A stretch of DNA of 64,000 nucleotides from Emydura subglobosa (Eukaryota; Chordata; Testudines; Chelidae): assembly GCA_007922225.1 (NCBI GenBank), contig ML680086.1, positions 11,508,540 to 11,572,539 of the forward strand, given 5' to 3'. Made by a program: the position numbers and the translations under genes. Position 1 is the stretch's first letter. Each line of letters begins with the position of its first letter. The notes under the pieces are model-generated. The model was given only the letters and a program-made list of their open reading frames with translations. It was not told the DNA's origin and searched no databases. Below are positions 45,131-57,700 of this stretch, one piece after another.

Positions 45131-45210
45131 CCTAATCTTTCAGATTGAGAGCAGTGTTTATCTCTGCAATGGGATTAACGAGACCCCAGATTTTGAACGT
45201 CATCTCATGT
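45131..45210 (+). repeat. 80-bp direct repeat, copy 2
   Basis: About 95% identical to 42686-42765 in the same orientation, 2445 bp downstream. It starts immediately after a MIR tail, whereas copy 1 does not. Confidence 0.9.
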
Positions 45211-45540
45211 GCCATGAATTACTGCTATTATTTTTTACTATCTTAAACACATTTGAGTGGAACTTCAAAACCATCTACCTGTGTGCCCCATAAGCAGGCA
45301 ATAGAGGCTACAAACAAATCAACACCTTGAATCTTTTATCAAAACAAAGATACAGGCCAATAATTTTAAACTTGACTATCAAGAGTTAAGCAACTAAATC
45401 CATATTTGCGTACCTAAAGCAAAGCTGTTTGTCTAGAATGCTACATAGGGATAGCCAGAAAACAAGAATTCTGTTCTATTAAAGATTTTGAGGCTTGGAA
45501 ATTTGTTTTCATTCCACACTAGCATGAAAACAAGGGCTTT

Positions 45541-45557
45541 AAAAAAAAAAAAAAAAA
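45541..45557. repeat. Poly-A run
   Basis: Seventeen As after 'caagggcttt'. It could be a retroposon tail, but nothing upstream is recognisable as one. Confidence 0.85.
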
Positions 45558-45589
45558 GATGCAGAGAGCTTATCTTTCCCCAGAATAAC

Positions 45590-45700
45590 CAATAGCCAGT
45601 GGTTAGAGTACTCATATGGGAGACACAGATTCAAGTCCCAGCTCTGCATCTTGGTTATTCTGGGGTCTCCTTCTCTCCCAAATGTTCATGCCGAACCTGA
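45590..45700 (+). mobile_element. tRNA-derived SINE-like repeat
   Basis: A tRNA-like head with an A-box-like 'tggttagagtact' (45600-45612) and a B-box-like 'gattcaagtccc' (45628-45639). It is followed by 'agctctgcatcttggttatt' and 'ctggggtctccttctc', not by a tRNA 3' half. It is therefore a SINE or pseudogene rather than a tRNA gene. RNA polymerase III transcription is possible but unshown. Confidence 0.55.
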
Positions 45701-46860
45701 GATACCTCCCCAGGAAATAGATATGTTTCCACAACAAGTTCTGGTTTTGATGAAATGGCATTTTCTAATGAAAAAAAAGACAAAATTCCCAGGCAGCTCT
45801 AATGCTGAACTCCCACAAACTCCCTTCAAAGCTACTGAATGTTAGCAGTGCTCAGATACATTTAATCCGAATGATTTGTTTCACAGTAAGAAAGACACAA
45901 GAACAAAAGTAAAGTCTTTATCTGTGCACAGTATGTAAAAATCTTCCCAGCTGCAGCAACAGAGTACAAAAATGGCAGCTGTTTCTATACAGATGCAGAG
46001 AGGTTTTTCTTAGAAATTTAAATGGGCAGTATACAAAAAGAAAGAACCAGTTATGTTGGAATCATTGCCGGATAGACTGGTATCCAAAAGAGAGTGGAAG
46101 TTTTACAACTCTGTTCTGACTTCGAAAGATGGAAGGTGATTAACAAACTCTGCATTGGAGATCTCACTTGAAATACACAAGAGAGGCATCACATTTTCAT
46201 AGTTGCATACACTGCAGATACTCGGTTCCAGCTAAAGTGAAGGGGATTAAATAACTGAAGTGTGTGTGTGTTGGGAAGGAACTATATTTAAACATGAGTA
46301 ACTGTACAGTATCACGAGACTGAGGCAATTCCATTTTGGTATAATGAAGGGAAACTCTTGGATAAAACCTGTTTAGATTATGAATTGTTCACTACACAAC
46401 ACATTCAGTTACAACTGTCTTGCAAAATATATGATTTTAGGTCATTTTTGGTTGAAAAAAATATGTTTGTACTTACTTGAGAGTCACTAACTGCAAGAGA
46501 CCAAAACTGAAACTTGAGATGAAGTCAAATTGTACAATCCTTTAATCCAGGTAAAGTGCCCAAGCCAGTGGGAATTTTGAGTAAGGACCTCAAAATTTGG
46601 CCCTGAATTCATAGTTAAATATATTTGTAACCAGTCATTTGCAGAGTTACTCAAGTCAGTCCTTTCTATTCCCCTTTTATTAGTGGAATGTCTGGTAACT
46701 AAGGTGTAACTTTTATCCTGGCATAGGCCCATCTTAAATTTAAAAAGCTCCAGACCCTCATAAAGACAATGTGGGGCTTTAGAATCAACGGGAATCACCA
46801 AGTCTCCTACTGCCAATATTAAATGGAAAAACTAATGCTGCAGTCAGTTTATCCTCTACT
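45701..46860. other. Unassigned stretch
   Basis: No exon or repeat recognised. Confidence 0.4.
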
Positions 46861-46879
46861 AATAGAACTCTGTGCTGAT

Positions 46880-47010
46880 GAACAGCAAGGGGAAGTTATT
46901 TATTATTTGTATTGCAATAGCACCTTGCAGCCCCAGTCATGGATCAGGATCTCACTGTCCCAGGTGCTGTACAAACAGCACACAAAAGAACAGTCCATTG
47001 CCCCAAAGAA
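46880..47010 (-). mobile_element. L2/L3-like LINE 3' tail, antisense
   Basis: Starts 'ttatttattatttgtattgc', then 'aatagcaccttgcagcccca', 'gtcatggatcaggatctcac', 'aggtgctgtacaaacagcac' and 'attgccccaaagaactcat'. This repeat tail is widespread in sauropsids as far as I recall; it is the reverse of 43560-43710. Confidence 0.65.
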
Positions 47011-48455
47011 CTCATACTCAATGACAACATCTGTTTCTCCACATTGTATTGCCAGGGGGCCTGAACTTTTTTTTAGTGACTAATGTGGAGAAAGAGAGGG
47101 TGGACTAGTCTTCACGATCCATTCTGTTCTTGGTCTCATTGCTTAGGCTGATAACTAAGGTGGGAGGGCAATGTCAGTGATGGCACTGATAGACAATGTT
47201 TCAGGGCATAGGATAACCTCTAATGTGGACTAAGAAGAGGAAACTTTTCCACTGAGCAGAGGATTAGATTATTATTTGCAGGGTTACTTGCCCATTCCTC
47301 TAAATGACTAACAGTGGTACTAGCCACTGTTAGTCCAGATAATGTATTGAATGGACCACTGGTGTGATCCTGTGCTCCTCTGTGGACATTTTTTCAGTTG
47401 AACCAATAAAACAATTTCATGATTAGGGTTCCTAGTCACAACAGTATTGCAAGTATTAAATAATACCACCATAACAGGTCATAGTAGGACAATAACTGCT
47501 GGTCACTACCAATCCACCTACATTTCTGCCAGTGAAATTATAGATCCTATAGGCCAACTGTAGCTGTTAGTCACGTTGGTGGGAATCAGAAATAATCAAA
47601 TGACTTGTCTTCATTGGAATTGCTCTGTACTTACACCAGTTGAATTGAAACCACAATTTGGCCACCGTAACATTTTGCCATTCCCTGCACGCGTTTCCTC
47701 CAGGTTTCCCCGGGATATGTTTTCCAACAAATTCTAACTGTGCTTGAATCTTATTTTTTTGTGGTTAATAGTCTTTTCAGTCTCAAAGATTTAATTTTCT
47801 AACTTGTTGGCTTTATCACTTAACATTTTAGTGGCAGAGCTGGGTGTGCTGCCGACAAAATAATAATTTATATTGTATCAGTCAGTATTACTGCACTGTC
47901 TTAATCTTTTATAATGGTTTTTCTGCAGCTTCCAATTTTCCTCCGAATAAAACAAATTACTTAGCAAATGGAATATCTTCTTGTCATAATAATTTAATAT
48001 TAAAATGTCAATAAGATTTGGTACACACAGCAGAGGGCACAAAGGTACAGCACCAGAGCAGGAATAAAAGTAAACTTAATAAAGTGAAGGGGGAGATACA
48101 ATAGGGATTGAATCTGGCTCCTGTACCTGATATTAATGAATCTTTTTAATCCTCCAGCACAGTGCAAGAATTGTGTAAGCAATAAGATGATTGTGTGCAC
48201 AATTATACCTGCTGCTGGCCCAGTTCTATATGACAGACCTGCAAGTCCAGTCTACAGTCAGGGGAACTGGTGCAGTCTCCCTGTGCAAGCAAGCAGAGAT
48301 TGATGTCTGGGAAGAATACACATGCTGCATCGCCCAGAGCTCCTCTCTAATGGGATGAGGTATGGGTGGAATCAGGAGGGAAAGGGGAGCAGGGATAAAA
48401 GATTAGATGCTGGCATGGTGCCTATAAAGTAAAAAATATATAGTGAAACTTTCTT
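47011..48455. other. Unassigned non-coding stretch
   Basis: No exon or repeat recognised; 'cttacaccagttgaattga' (47630-47655) resembles a fold-back repeat arm. Confidence 0.45.
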
Positions 48456-48461
48456 ACAGTT

Positions 48462-48819
48462 TGTCACAGGGCCTCTACTCACTGTTAGAGGGCGCCTCCT
48501 CCTGGTTGCTTTGGGGATTAGCTCTTTTACCTGATGCCCACTTCATGCAGTTCTTCAGCCTGTCATCTCACTCTGCAGCTCCTCAGAAGCTGTCACACCT
48601 CATCTTCATAGCTTAGTCCTCAGGAAAATGACTGCATTGCCCTTTCTGCTACCAGCTCCCTGATTTTATAGAAGCCCCATCCTTCCTGCACATGTGAACT
48701 TCCCTTAATTAGGGCTCTTTTCTGAGCCTAAATGTCCCCCACTTTGCAGCCTAATAGGTTAACTGGTCCATCTGGCATTAACCCCTTCAGGGCGAGTGTG
48801 GGGAGCACACCCCATCACA
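48462..48819. mobile_element. Gypsy-like solo LTR
   Basis: A 358-bp unit starting TGTCACAGGGCC and ending CCCATCACA, close in style to the LTR at 59421-60158. The flanking duplication is not clean (ACAG occurs on both sides but two bases off the left end). It is GC-rich and non-coding. No internal retrotransposon genes are adjacent, hence 'solo'. Confidence 0.6.
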
Positions 48820-48879
48820 CAGGCAAGGCATTTTTTTAACAGGACTTCACTATCAGCATTACAAACAGTGTAGCTAGAG

Positions 48880-50470
48880 TTAGAGGGCTTTCTGTCCTCT
48901 GCAGTGTTCTCTACAGCATAGTATTTGCTCTAGTTCTTTGTCTACGCAAGTTTAAAACTAGTCACCACTTTTCTTGAGAGCCCATTCCACAGAACTAACG
49001 GATCTGACTGTTGGAAAACTGATCTGGATGTTCAGCCAGTGTTTTCCCATTAGTCCTACTTAGCACTCTGTAAATTCTCCCAAACAATTCCTGTCCCACC
49101 TTCATTTTTACATTGTCCAAATACTTGTTGACAGTCAGCACATTCCCCACTTAAGATGTGATTTAGCAAAGTTATTCCAATGTAGTTTCTACCCATGCTT
49201 ATGAGAAAAGCCCTTCATTTCTATTGCTGCTCTCTGCATTCCCTTGAATTTGTCAACATATTCCTGGGGTTGAGATGCTAAGAACTAAATGCAGCATTCT
49301 AGGCATAACCTCACCAGTATCTTCTGTGCTAGACTTGCTTCCTTTGTCGGCTACAGCGCATCTGCACATTCAGATCTAAAGCACATTGGCTTGATGCCAT
49401 GCTACCTTGCAAAACCATGGAGTTTTCACTATCAATCAGATTGCTCCTTCAGCATCAGCTGTTTCCACTGAATATCTGTCCTGGATTTTCTATACATCAT
49501 CCTGCATGTTTTCCCAGATGAATCTCATCTAGCTATTTTTGCCATATTTCTAAGCACTCTGGTTCAATGGGTCTCAAACTTTTCAAATGGAGTCGTCCCC
49601 CCGACTTTTGTCTAACAGTCGCGCCCCCCCTTCAGGAAAAAAACGGCCTTCAGCGCAGGAAGCGCCCCCCTAACAATCGCCGCGCCCCCCAAATTGCACC
49701 CTCCTTTCCCCCTTCTGAAAGGGGGGGTGCCTTTCAGAAAAAAAACAGGGGGTCGCTTCCCGCGCTGTAGGTCCTAACAATCACGCTCCCCTCCTCCCCC
49801 TTCAGGAAAAAAAACAGGGCCTACAGCGTGGGAAGCGGGGAGCGCGGCAGCAACAACTTGGGGAGCAGCGAGCACCGGCAGCAGTGCAGGAAATGGAGGC
49901 AGCAGTAGCAGCACGGCGAGCATGCCCGGCAGCGGCGGGGGTGCTGCTGGTGCTAGAGGTGGGCGGCGGCTGCTTCCATCTCCGAGGAGCTGGACTGGCT
50001 CTGTCCCCTGCTCTGCCCCCCCCACACCCTTTTGAGAGCCAGTGCTCTAATTCCCCTCGTGGTTATGTCTTCAGTGATGTTCGCAACACCTTCCAATTTA
50101 ATTACATTCACAGATGATACTGATGCGCTATTTACCTTCGTTTCCAGCTCATTAAATAAGACTGGACCTAGCAAAGTCCCCCAGGCACCCCTATGGCCAG
50201 CTTCTCTTCACTAGATACGGTACATTGGTGTCTGTTGTTGTCCAGTATTTATGGTCTTTCAGGTACTTTTCAATCCCTGAGAGACAGCTTATATCCAAGC
50301 CAGTTAAACTGAGTTAGTTTCAAGTAAGGTTTAGTGAGTCACTGTATAAAGTGATTTACTATGGCGCAAACACAGACCAGAAGCTATAAAGATTTGATGC
50401 GTCTGCTCTTTTAAATTTAATAAAACCAATAACCTAGCAAGCTCCTTTTAATAAGACTAGCCCCCCTCCC
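48880..50470 (-). mobile_element. CR1 LINE remnant, antisense, split by a hAT insertion
   Basis: 49030-49556 reads as antisense CR1 3' coding region ('cttcatttctattgctgctc', 'attcccttgaatttgtcaac', 'cagcattctaggcataacc', 'tcaccagtatcttctgtg'). It resumes at 50053 with 'gtgatgttcgcaacacc', 'ttccaatttaattacattca' and 'cattaaataagactggacc', antisense of the RT around and before the catalytic motif. The minus strand there gives LGPVLFNELET and VNVIKLEGVANI. The element is old and full of stops. Confidence 0.75.
49565..50044. mobile_element. Non-autonomous hAT element inserted in CR1
   Basis: A 480-bp, very GC-rich insertion. Left end CAATGGGTCTCAAACTTTT; right end, reverse complemented, CACTGGCTCTCAAAAGGGT, an imperfect terminal inverted repeat with CA/TG ends. 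The flanking 8-mers CTCTGGTT (49557-49564) and CTCTAATT (50045-50052) match at six of eight positions. The CR1 reads on either side of it. The interior has repeated 'ccccccttcaggaaaaaa' blocks (about 49626-49642 and 49795-49811) and GC-rich 'gcagcagc' sequence, but no transposase. Its frames are compositional artefacts. Confidence 0.8.
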
Positions 50471-50790
50471 AACTCTCATCCAAGTGTATTACCATAACAC
50501 CTTTCCACATCAGACTGTATACAGCAGATCAGCTCATCTACTCATACATGTCGTGTGTTGGTCCATTGTACATTACATTCCATCCCAGAATCTTCAGGTC
50601 CTTTGTGGTCTTTTTAGAGCCCCGTGGATCCTCTCATCACACTCCCCCTCAGTCCTCTGTTGAAGGCACCATGCTTTTGGCTGAACAGTGATAGATGGAT
50701 GGAACTCCCCTGAAGAGCCCATCAGCGCTGTTCTTTAAAGTTCAGGACGAGGTCACTGAGTGATGGAAGGCATTACCTCCTACTCCAGAA
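50471..50790. other. Unassigned stretch
   Basis: Nothing recognised. Confidence 0.4.
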
Positions 50791-50799
50791 TGCACATGC

Positions 50800-51440
50800 T
50801 CCCTTTACAGCCCTCTAAGGTGATTGCCTTATAAAGAGCAGCAAGAGGCTGCAGTGAAGGAGGCTGGGGAGTACAGGAATTAGTGGAGGTTGCAGAGGGT
50901 GTGAAAGGCTCCTACTGGAAAGATTGAGACCAAGGAAACTGCAATGGAGAAGACTTGCAGAGAGCAGGAGGCACTTGCTAGTCACCCTGACTGAGAGAGA
51001 CAGGTTTGGGCCTGGATGCCACAAGCACAGGGCTGAGGAATGCTAAGCTTCAGCCAGATAAATATTGGGAGTATAAGGCCCAAGTCCTGTTAGAGACCCT
51101 GACTGGGGAAAGGGTTTGGGGTCCTGGAAGCCAGAGGACTGAAGAAGGCTGAGTTCCAGCCCAGTAAAGCCAGAGAGACTCTGGATTGGGACCTAGCACA
51201 AGGAAGAAGGGCTGGGGACTCCATCACTGATGGGAAAGACTGACTAAAGTGGGATTGAGGACTGGAAGGCCAGTATATAATGACTCAGTAAATGGCACCC
51301 CAGGAGGGGAATGTCTTTATCTGTAGAGACTGAGAGTTATTAAGGAGCCCAGAAGAGGAGATAAATTAGTAGCAGATCACTGTGGAGTGAACTCTGGCCA
51401 TAAGGGGCCACTCGAGAGGTGGCTAGACCTTGTACAGGTA
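50800..51440. repeat. Purine-rich block with 112-bp internal duplication
   Basis: Two neighbouring units (about 50975-51086 and 51087-51198) align imperfectly at a period of 112 bp: 'caccctgactgagagagaca' with 'gaccctgactggggaaag', then 'gtttgggcctggatgcca' with 'gtttggggtcctggaagcca', then 'gctgaggaatgctaagcttc' with 'actgaagaaggctgagttcc'. The whole block is purine-rich on the plus strand. It may belong to an LTR element interior, but I see no coding domain. Confidence 0.6.
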
Positions 51441-51697
51441 CGCATCTCTTGGCTTCTATTACATATACAGTACGTTCTATGATACTGCTTATTTGAAAGA
51501 ACTACCCATGTATACATAAATATCCTCCATTTATTTCCTAAAGGTACAAGGAAAATATGAGGAATTAGTCACAAAATTTCTTGAATAACTCGAAAGATTG
51601 GAAAAAAAAAGTGAGGTGAAAAATGGAAGTTGCTTATGGGTCCTTTTTGAAGGGGGGCGGGGGAGGCTGTTAACTGAAGAAAATATTAACTATGCAA

Positions 51698-51720
51698 TTT
51701 TTTTTTTTTTTTTTTTTTTT
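51698..51720. repeat. Poly-T run (23 bases)
   Basis: An uninterrupted T run. It could be the reversed poly-A tail of a minus-strand retroposon ('ggccatcacacagctac' follows), but no retroposon body is recognisable. Confidence 0.85.
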
Positions 51721-54450
51721 GGCCATCACACAGCTACTATGTTGCACCATTTTCATCAGTGGACAAAGTGATCCCTATCTATAAGCATGGGCTATTTTGC
51801 AGTGAGACCTAATTAGGTAGTATTGTAAAGTATTTGGGATCATCAGATAAAAACTATTACTTTCTATTATAAGCATTTAAAATGCTTTGGAGTAAATAAC
51901 CAGAATGATTATCTAGTGACTGAACAATTATAATCAAGTATGTGTCTGCATACACAGAATAAAAATATGTAATTATACATAGCTGACCTGGGGAGCTTTA
52001 GCTAGAGCTTTTGTACAACTACTTCAGCTGTCTGTCAACCCCAAGTAGCAGTCAGAATATTTCAGGAGGATCACAGCTGCCTCACAGTTGATATACAAAT
52101 TCACCCCACTATAATCACTGAATAATACATTACACTAATCTGATTGGTATTGACTGTTACAGTTGCATTTGTGACCTTGGGGATACATTAAATCAAAGGG
52201 GAAGCCATTCTTGTTTCATCCAATATCCTGTGGTGATGAGCAAACCTCATCTGCAAGTCTCTTTTCCTTGTATTTCTTTCTGTTCCATTTGATGTGACAT
52301 TAAGATGGAAGTTAGCATTTGAACAGAATGGGCTTTTTTATCCTTCCTCTTTTGTCTGAATATATTCCATTGTTCCACTACAGAATAATAAAAACTTACA
52401 CCTTTTTGTCCAAGCAGTGCACTATGATCCCAATCTAAAAAGTGTCGGAATCTAACAGAGCATTCCAAACCTTGGAGTAATTGGTTTCTCAGCGGAGACT
52501 ATAACTAATTTGAAGAAGCTCTTTGGAATTCCACCAAACGTGCTTCTTATTTACTCTAAGAAATGGAGCTTAGGAACTACAAATTCCTGTGCTTTCAGGT
52601 AAGATGCACAATGCAGTGTGCATAATGTGCTAGTCACATGAAGCGCATCGTACACAAATGAGAGAAACCAATCTCTCCTTGATTTTTTTTTTTTGTCATT
52701 AACTGATGATAGTGATATAGAAAAGAGCTGGTGATGTGTCCAGGAATAATTGGAGAGGCATTGATTTAACTGCTATCCTTTTGCTAGACAGAGAGAGGAT
52801 GATTAAAATATTTTGTTGTACACCCATCATGTGTAGCTCATGTACACCATTTCTGGTGTGTTGCCAACTTCCCTGAGTCAGTCTTGTGATTTGTGAGCCT
52901 TCACCCAAGCTGTGTTTCTATCCCACAACACAGCTGTCTCGTACCTTATTTTAAACAAATGAAATAAGCCAAAACTTCAAAATAATCTAACTGGCAGGCA
53001 CATTTCTCTCATATGCTGTCATACAAATAAATTTTTTCAACTGTATTCCTTAGCTATCTGGGAGTCTATACTATGTTAAGGTTGAGTACATGTCAGTAAT
53101 TTAAGATAAAAGACATTAAACAGATGTAATTATTCCCAAAATAAGCATTACAACCCTAGGCAATTCAGAGTTAAAATAAAACTTCAAAGAAATACAAACA
53201 CATTAAGGTACAGAAATGCACAGTTTAGCACCCAAACAGCCTTAACTCCACGCTGTAGTAAGACCAATGGGACAGCTATATAATTAGGGTTAATGCATAT
53301 TTGTGTTCGTGGTCTCACAATTCCCTGAAGCTGATTTTTAAAGACATTAGTTTTTTCATTTTTTTCCCTAGTGGTCTCACTGAAAACTATCTCCATGTCC
53401 TGTTGAATAGTGCTGAGAAGTGCCGGCTAGCGATAAATGGGGGAAGTGGTGTGCCATCTGGGTGCACTATTCCTGCATCTGGCTATCATTCAGTCTTGCT
53501 TCTCGGAGATGCTAAAATTCACAAGAAGTAATTAAAGGGCCCCCACTTTGTCTACAGAGCACTTTTTCAACTCATGGCCTTTGTTCAGATACATTTACTT
53601 TTTCCATCAGTCACATGAGTACCTAAGTATTGCTGCAGAGAATCATCATGGGACTGTACAGATGCTTTCTCCTTTATAAATTTTTCACACTGGTTCTATT
53701 AAGTTGAGTGGACTTCCACCCTGCAAGAATAGAACTTGATCCCTCCAGACCAGCAAATGCTCAATGCAGATACCTCGATGAAGAGAAATAATGCACACAG
53801 ACCGCTTCTCCTACTTTTTTCATTAGTCAGCATCTGTTCAGTACATAAGTGAAGGTTTCAGGAGAAAATAAGGGATATTTTGTGGAACCCAAGGAGCTGT
53901 CTAACTAAGAAAGATGCCCTGATGGTCCTTGGAAGTGTCTTGAGGACAAATCAGCCCCTAGTGATACCTCTATGCAATGCCAATTAAGTTAATGGGCAGA
54001 AAATTCTCATGTGAATGGTGCATGAAAACTCAGATATGGTTCTTTGATGTCCTTGTCAGGGTGGCTCTGTGCCCCTCAAAAACTCTTTATAACCAAATTT
54101 CTAGGGGGCTCTTCCACTTCCCCACCAGTAAATTCCCTGCAATGGTCTACAAAGAAAACTTAATTAAAACCCCACATGACACTCTGAGGGAGAAAGATTA
54201 CTTGCTACTGTAGTTGGAGATATTTCAATGGGAAAGGCCAGAATCCAAAGACAGGAGTTAACGATCCTGTTGAAATTCAAGAAGACAGTTGGAGGAGACA
54301 GCTACGGTTAGCAGATCAAACAGTCTGGTCACTTTTAATCCTGCCCTTGGAAGAGCTGATCTTCAATATGAATGCTAGTTCTTATAGCACTATAGAAACA
54401 TTTAGATAGCTGCTGAGATAAAGGAGAGAAGCTCTGATTCCCTTTTCCAC
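51721..54450. other. Unassigned AT-rich stretch
   Basis: No gene or repeat recognised in about 2.7 kb. Confidence 0.45.
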
Positions 54451-54454
54451 TAGT

Positions 54455-54535
54455 TTTACATTAGTGTAACATCATTGACTTCAGTAGTGTAACTTCTGAT
54501 TTACACCAATGAAACTGAGAAGGAAATCAGACCCA
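54455..54535. repeat. Fold-back repeat fragment
   Basis: 'ttagtgtaacatcattgact' and 'tcagtagtgtaac' against 'tgatttacaccaatgaaact': a short inverted pair typical of the 'ttacaccagtgtaact' palindromes of sauropsid genomes. Confidence 0.45.
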
Positions 54536-54539
54536 AAGA

Positions 54540-56780
54540 GTACACAGCAAATAGTGATCAATACTGTATATCAAGGAACTATTACTGTTTCCTGCTCCAG
54601 CCCCTAATGCTGCCAAGGGCCAGGGGAAAATTCCCTGGGGGGAAGCACAGTTGTCTTATGTTGACCTTTTCAAGTCCTGGTACAGAGGGGGTGTTGGAGA
54701 TGGGAGGGGGCAGGTCTATGGTGCACACTGCTAAGATTTTGGGTTGCTCTGGATTATGACGCTCTTGGGAGGCTGCCATAAATCAGTGTTCCCTCAGGGC
54801 TGCTCTCACTTACACCAGAGGCTGTTTCAGTCCCTGGAGTAGCTCAGGATCCTGTGTGTGCCAAGACGGCTGAAAGTTCCCTTTACCTTGCCTCTTCTCT
54901 TTAGGCTGTGCCTCTGGTGCTTTGCACTCAATCTCAACCTTGCACTTTGCCTAGACCAAGAGACATATTTTAAGTAATAGAGGACAGCTGAGAGCCCACT
55001 CCAAGCACAGATTCTGCCATATGTCACTGTCATGTTTTCTTCATCTAGATCGTTTGAAAAAATGACATAAAATTTTGCTCTTTAAAGAGCTTTGGAACAT
55101 GCTATTGCTCTTCATGGGTTGATCAAACGGTTATTGGTTAAAGAGAGCTGGTCACTGGTCTACCAGAGGCAGCCATTCAGCAGCTCACAGTGTGCTGTAA
55201 GCAGCCAAGAAGTATCAGGCAGATGTTCAAAAAGCCAACTGCTTGTCTGGTTGCCTTCTAATTCGTTTTTAGGAGACATGTTAAAAAGGATGAGGCCAGC
55301 CGGCTGCTTTGTGCCAGCAGTGGGAAATGTGATGGTGTCGTTTAGAAAAGTCTGCAATTACACACTCTGAAAGTGGAATAGTTGGGAAAGACTATGTGAT
55401 TGTGGGAGGGGGAGGGGGGGAAGATTGCTGAAAATAGTCAACAGTTATAACATTGATCAAAACACAAAGTTGTGCAGGTCTGTGCTTTGCTTTGTAAACT
55501 TGCTGAGGAACTTGATTGAGAAGTTGCTGAGGAACTTGATTGGAAGAATTTGGTTGTGAGTATATGGGATGGGTGTGGCTGGGAGAGATTGATGACATGT
55601 TAAATTGCAATAGCTGATAGTGTAATTAAGTAATAAACCTCTCCAGGTAGTAATTGTAGGACCCTCACATGGCGTTATAAGGCAGGAGGCCAAAGACCAA
55701 GTGATTAACCAGCTGAGAAGTACAACAATTCCCTGGAAATGTGCAACCTGGAGTGTTACTGTTACAATGCAATAGAATTTTATAAATAAATTTAAAAAAA
55801 CAGGGTCTATAGTTCTACAACATGGGGAATAATAGGAACATGAAGACAAACTCAGAGGTAATCTATATATCTATCTTTTTTTAAGGTCGCCATGATTCTG
55901 TTTATCCCACATTGGTTGTGGTATCAACACCAAAGTTATGCATCAATAAGTCCATGTTTAAAGAAGGGACTGAGCGGAGCAAAAAAATCACTGAGGGGTG
56001 AGGACTAAGAAGTCCAGCAAAAGCTGACCTGTGTATTTCTACCTGCTCCCCATATTTTAGCACACACAAACTGAGACCCATGCTGTTTCATTAATTTTAC
56101 ATGGGGGGTAATAGGTGTCTATATAAGACAAACCCTGACTATCGGGACTGTCCCTATAAAATTGATATATCTGGTCATCCTAGCGCATGCATGTGTTAGA
56201 ACTGGTACCGTCAAAACACATTTGCTCCTATGGCTTTGCAGGTACATATTCTATGCACATGTAAATACTAGAGGTCAATGTTCTCACAGATGCTTGCACC
56301 TGCACAAGAATGGGATTGAGTAACTGGGAGACCAGCTTGTCATATCCTTCACTCTCCTCTTGATTTTTCTTTCCTACCTCACCTCTTGCTCTTCCACCCC
56401 CAAGAAACTGAATAGAAAAGTTGTACAGATATATAACTTAAACCATGCTTATGTTCCTCCTGAATTTGGCCCATGTGCTCTAATTTCCAGGCAATGAGCC
56501 TTTCCTTTATGTGCAAGGATGGTTGGATGGGTTAGGGATTGTGAGCAAGAAGCCAAACACAGATGAAAATGCCACTGTCAGGCACTGGGGTTTTTTGAGT
56601 CAAACTCAGTAGGGCAAGAACTGCAAGTGCATCCAGTATTAGTATTTTGAAATAAAAAATAGAGCCAGACCTGCTCCTGTTCATTTTATTGGGAGAAGGA
56701 TCTGGTTATCACAGGGTGGCTGGCCCTTTAAGGGGAGGTGGACCCAGTCCCACCTGTGATGGATCAGCTACCTCTCAGCT
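54540..56780. other. Unassigned stretch with a 24-bp tandem repeat
   Basis: No gene recognised. At 55500-55543 the 19-mer 'ttgctgaggaacttgattg' occurs twice at a 24-base spacing. Confidence 0.45.
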
Positions 56781-56789
56781 GAGACTTAT

Positions 56790-57700
56790 CAACTACATTG
56801 TTTTGTTGAATAATACTTTGTTGGTGACTTTATGACATGGAGTGTCAGTGAGTTCCACAGGTTACTTGTGATGTAGAAGAATTCCCCTACATCATTTCTC
56901 AATTAGTTGCTATTTAATTTTGTGTTATGTCCCTTGGTCTAGTAATAGGAGCTGCTGAGTTATCTTTTTTAAACTGTTCATTATTTTATATACCTCTCTA
57001 TTATCACCTCTTATTCCTCTCATTCTAAGATAATTCTAATCTTTTAAATCTCTCCTTATACAGCAGTTTTCCAAGCTTTCTAATCATTTTCATTGACCTT
57101 TCCTAGACCTTTTTTTTTTTAAATTTCTGCTATATGCTTTTTTAAGATGGGGGTAATCAGAACAGATCACAATATACATGGTGAGAAGTCATTCTATATA
57201 ATGGTTGTGTAATATTTTCTGTATTATCTTCAAACCCTTTCTTAATAAATCCTAACATCTTGTTTGCATTATTTTACCACCATTGTACATTGAATAAAAG
57301 TTTTATTAAGCTATTGGCAACGATGCCTAAATCTCTTCCTGAGTGGTTATGGTTAATTTAGAAATGAACAATGTGTATGAGTTGTTCAAATCATTTGTTT
57401 GTTCCTTTCACTGTGCATCACCTTGAACTTCTCTACATTGGATTTCTTCTGTCGTCATACTGTCCCTTTCAGAAATATCTTATACAGCTCCTTAAGTTCT
57501 TTAAAATGGAAATCTACCAAATCTACCAAAGTTGTTACTTTGGCCACATGAACATTTATTAATAATCTAAAAAAGTGGGTTAACAACACACACCAATTCT
57601 AGTACAGTTCCTTGCGGCATCCCACTATTCACTTTTTCCCTATTTTGTCGTTTAACCACTCTCTGATCTTTGTCTACAGTGGAGTCACTCTTGAGCCACA
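56790..57700 (-). mobile_element. Old CR1-type LINE remnant, antisense
   Basis: Antisense CR1 wording can be followed for about 900 bp: 'gttccacaggttacttgtga', 'ttgtgttatgtcccttggtc', 'ttaaatctctccttatacag', 'ctaatcattttcattgacc', 'taagatgggggtaatcagaa', 'ctaacatcttgtttgcatt', 'gaacttctctacattggatt' and 'cttgcggcatcccactatt'. The last phrase lies upstream of the RT catalytic region on the minus strand. Heavily mutated, no open frame. Confidence 0.75.

Noticed and set aside
45598..45645. Possible tRNA gene
   Set aside because: A and B box-like words are present, but no acceptor stem or 3' half closes the cloverleaf; better explained as a tRNA-derived SINE.
48450..48825. Target-site duplication for the LTR at 48462-48819
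   Set aside because: ACAG occurs near both ends but not directly adjacent on the left; not strong enough to claim.
49774..50117. Ala/Leu/Pro-rich frame
   Set aside because: Compositional artefact of the GC-rich hAT insertion; it crosses the insertion border into CR1.
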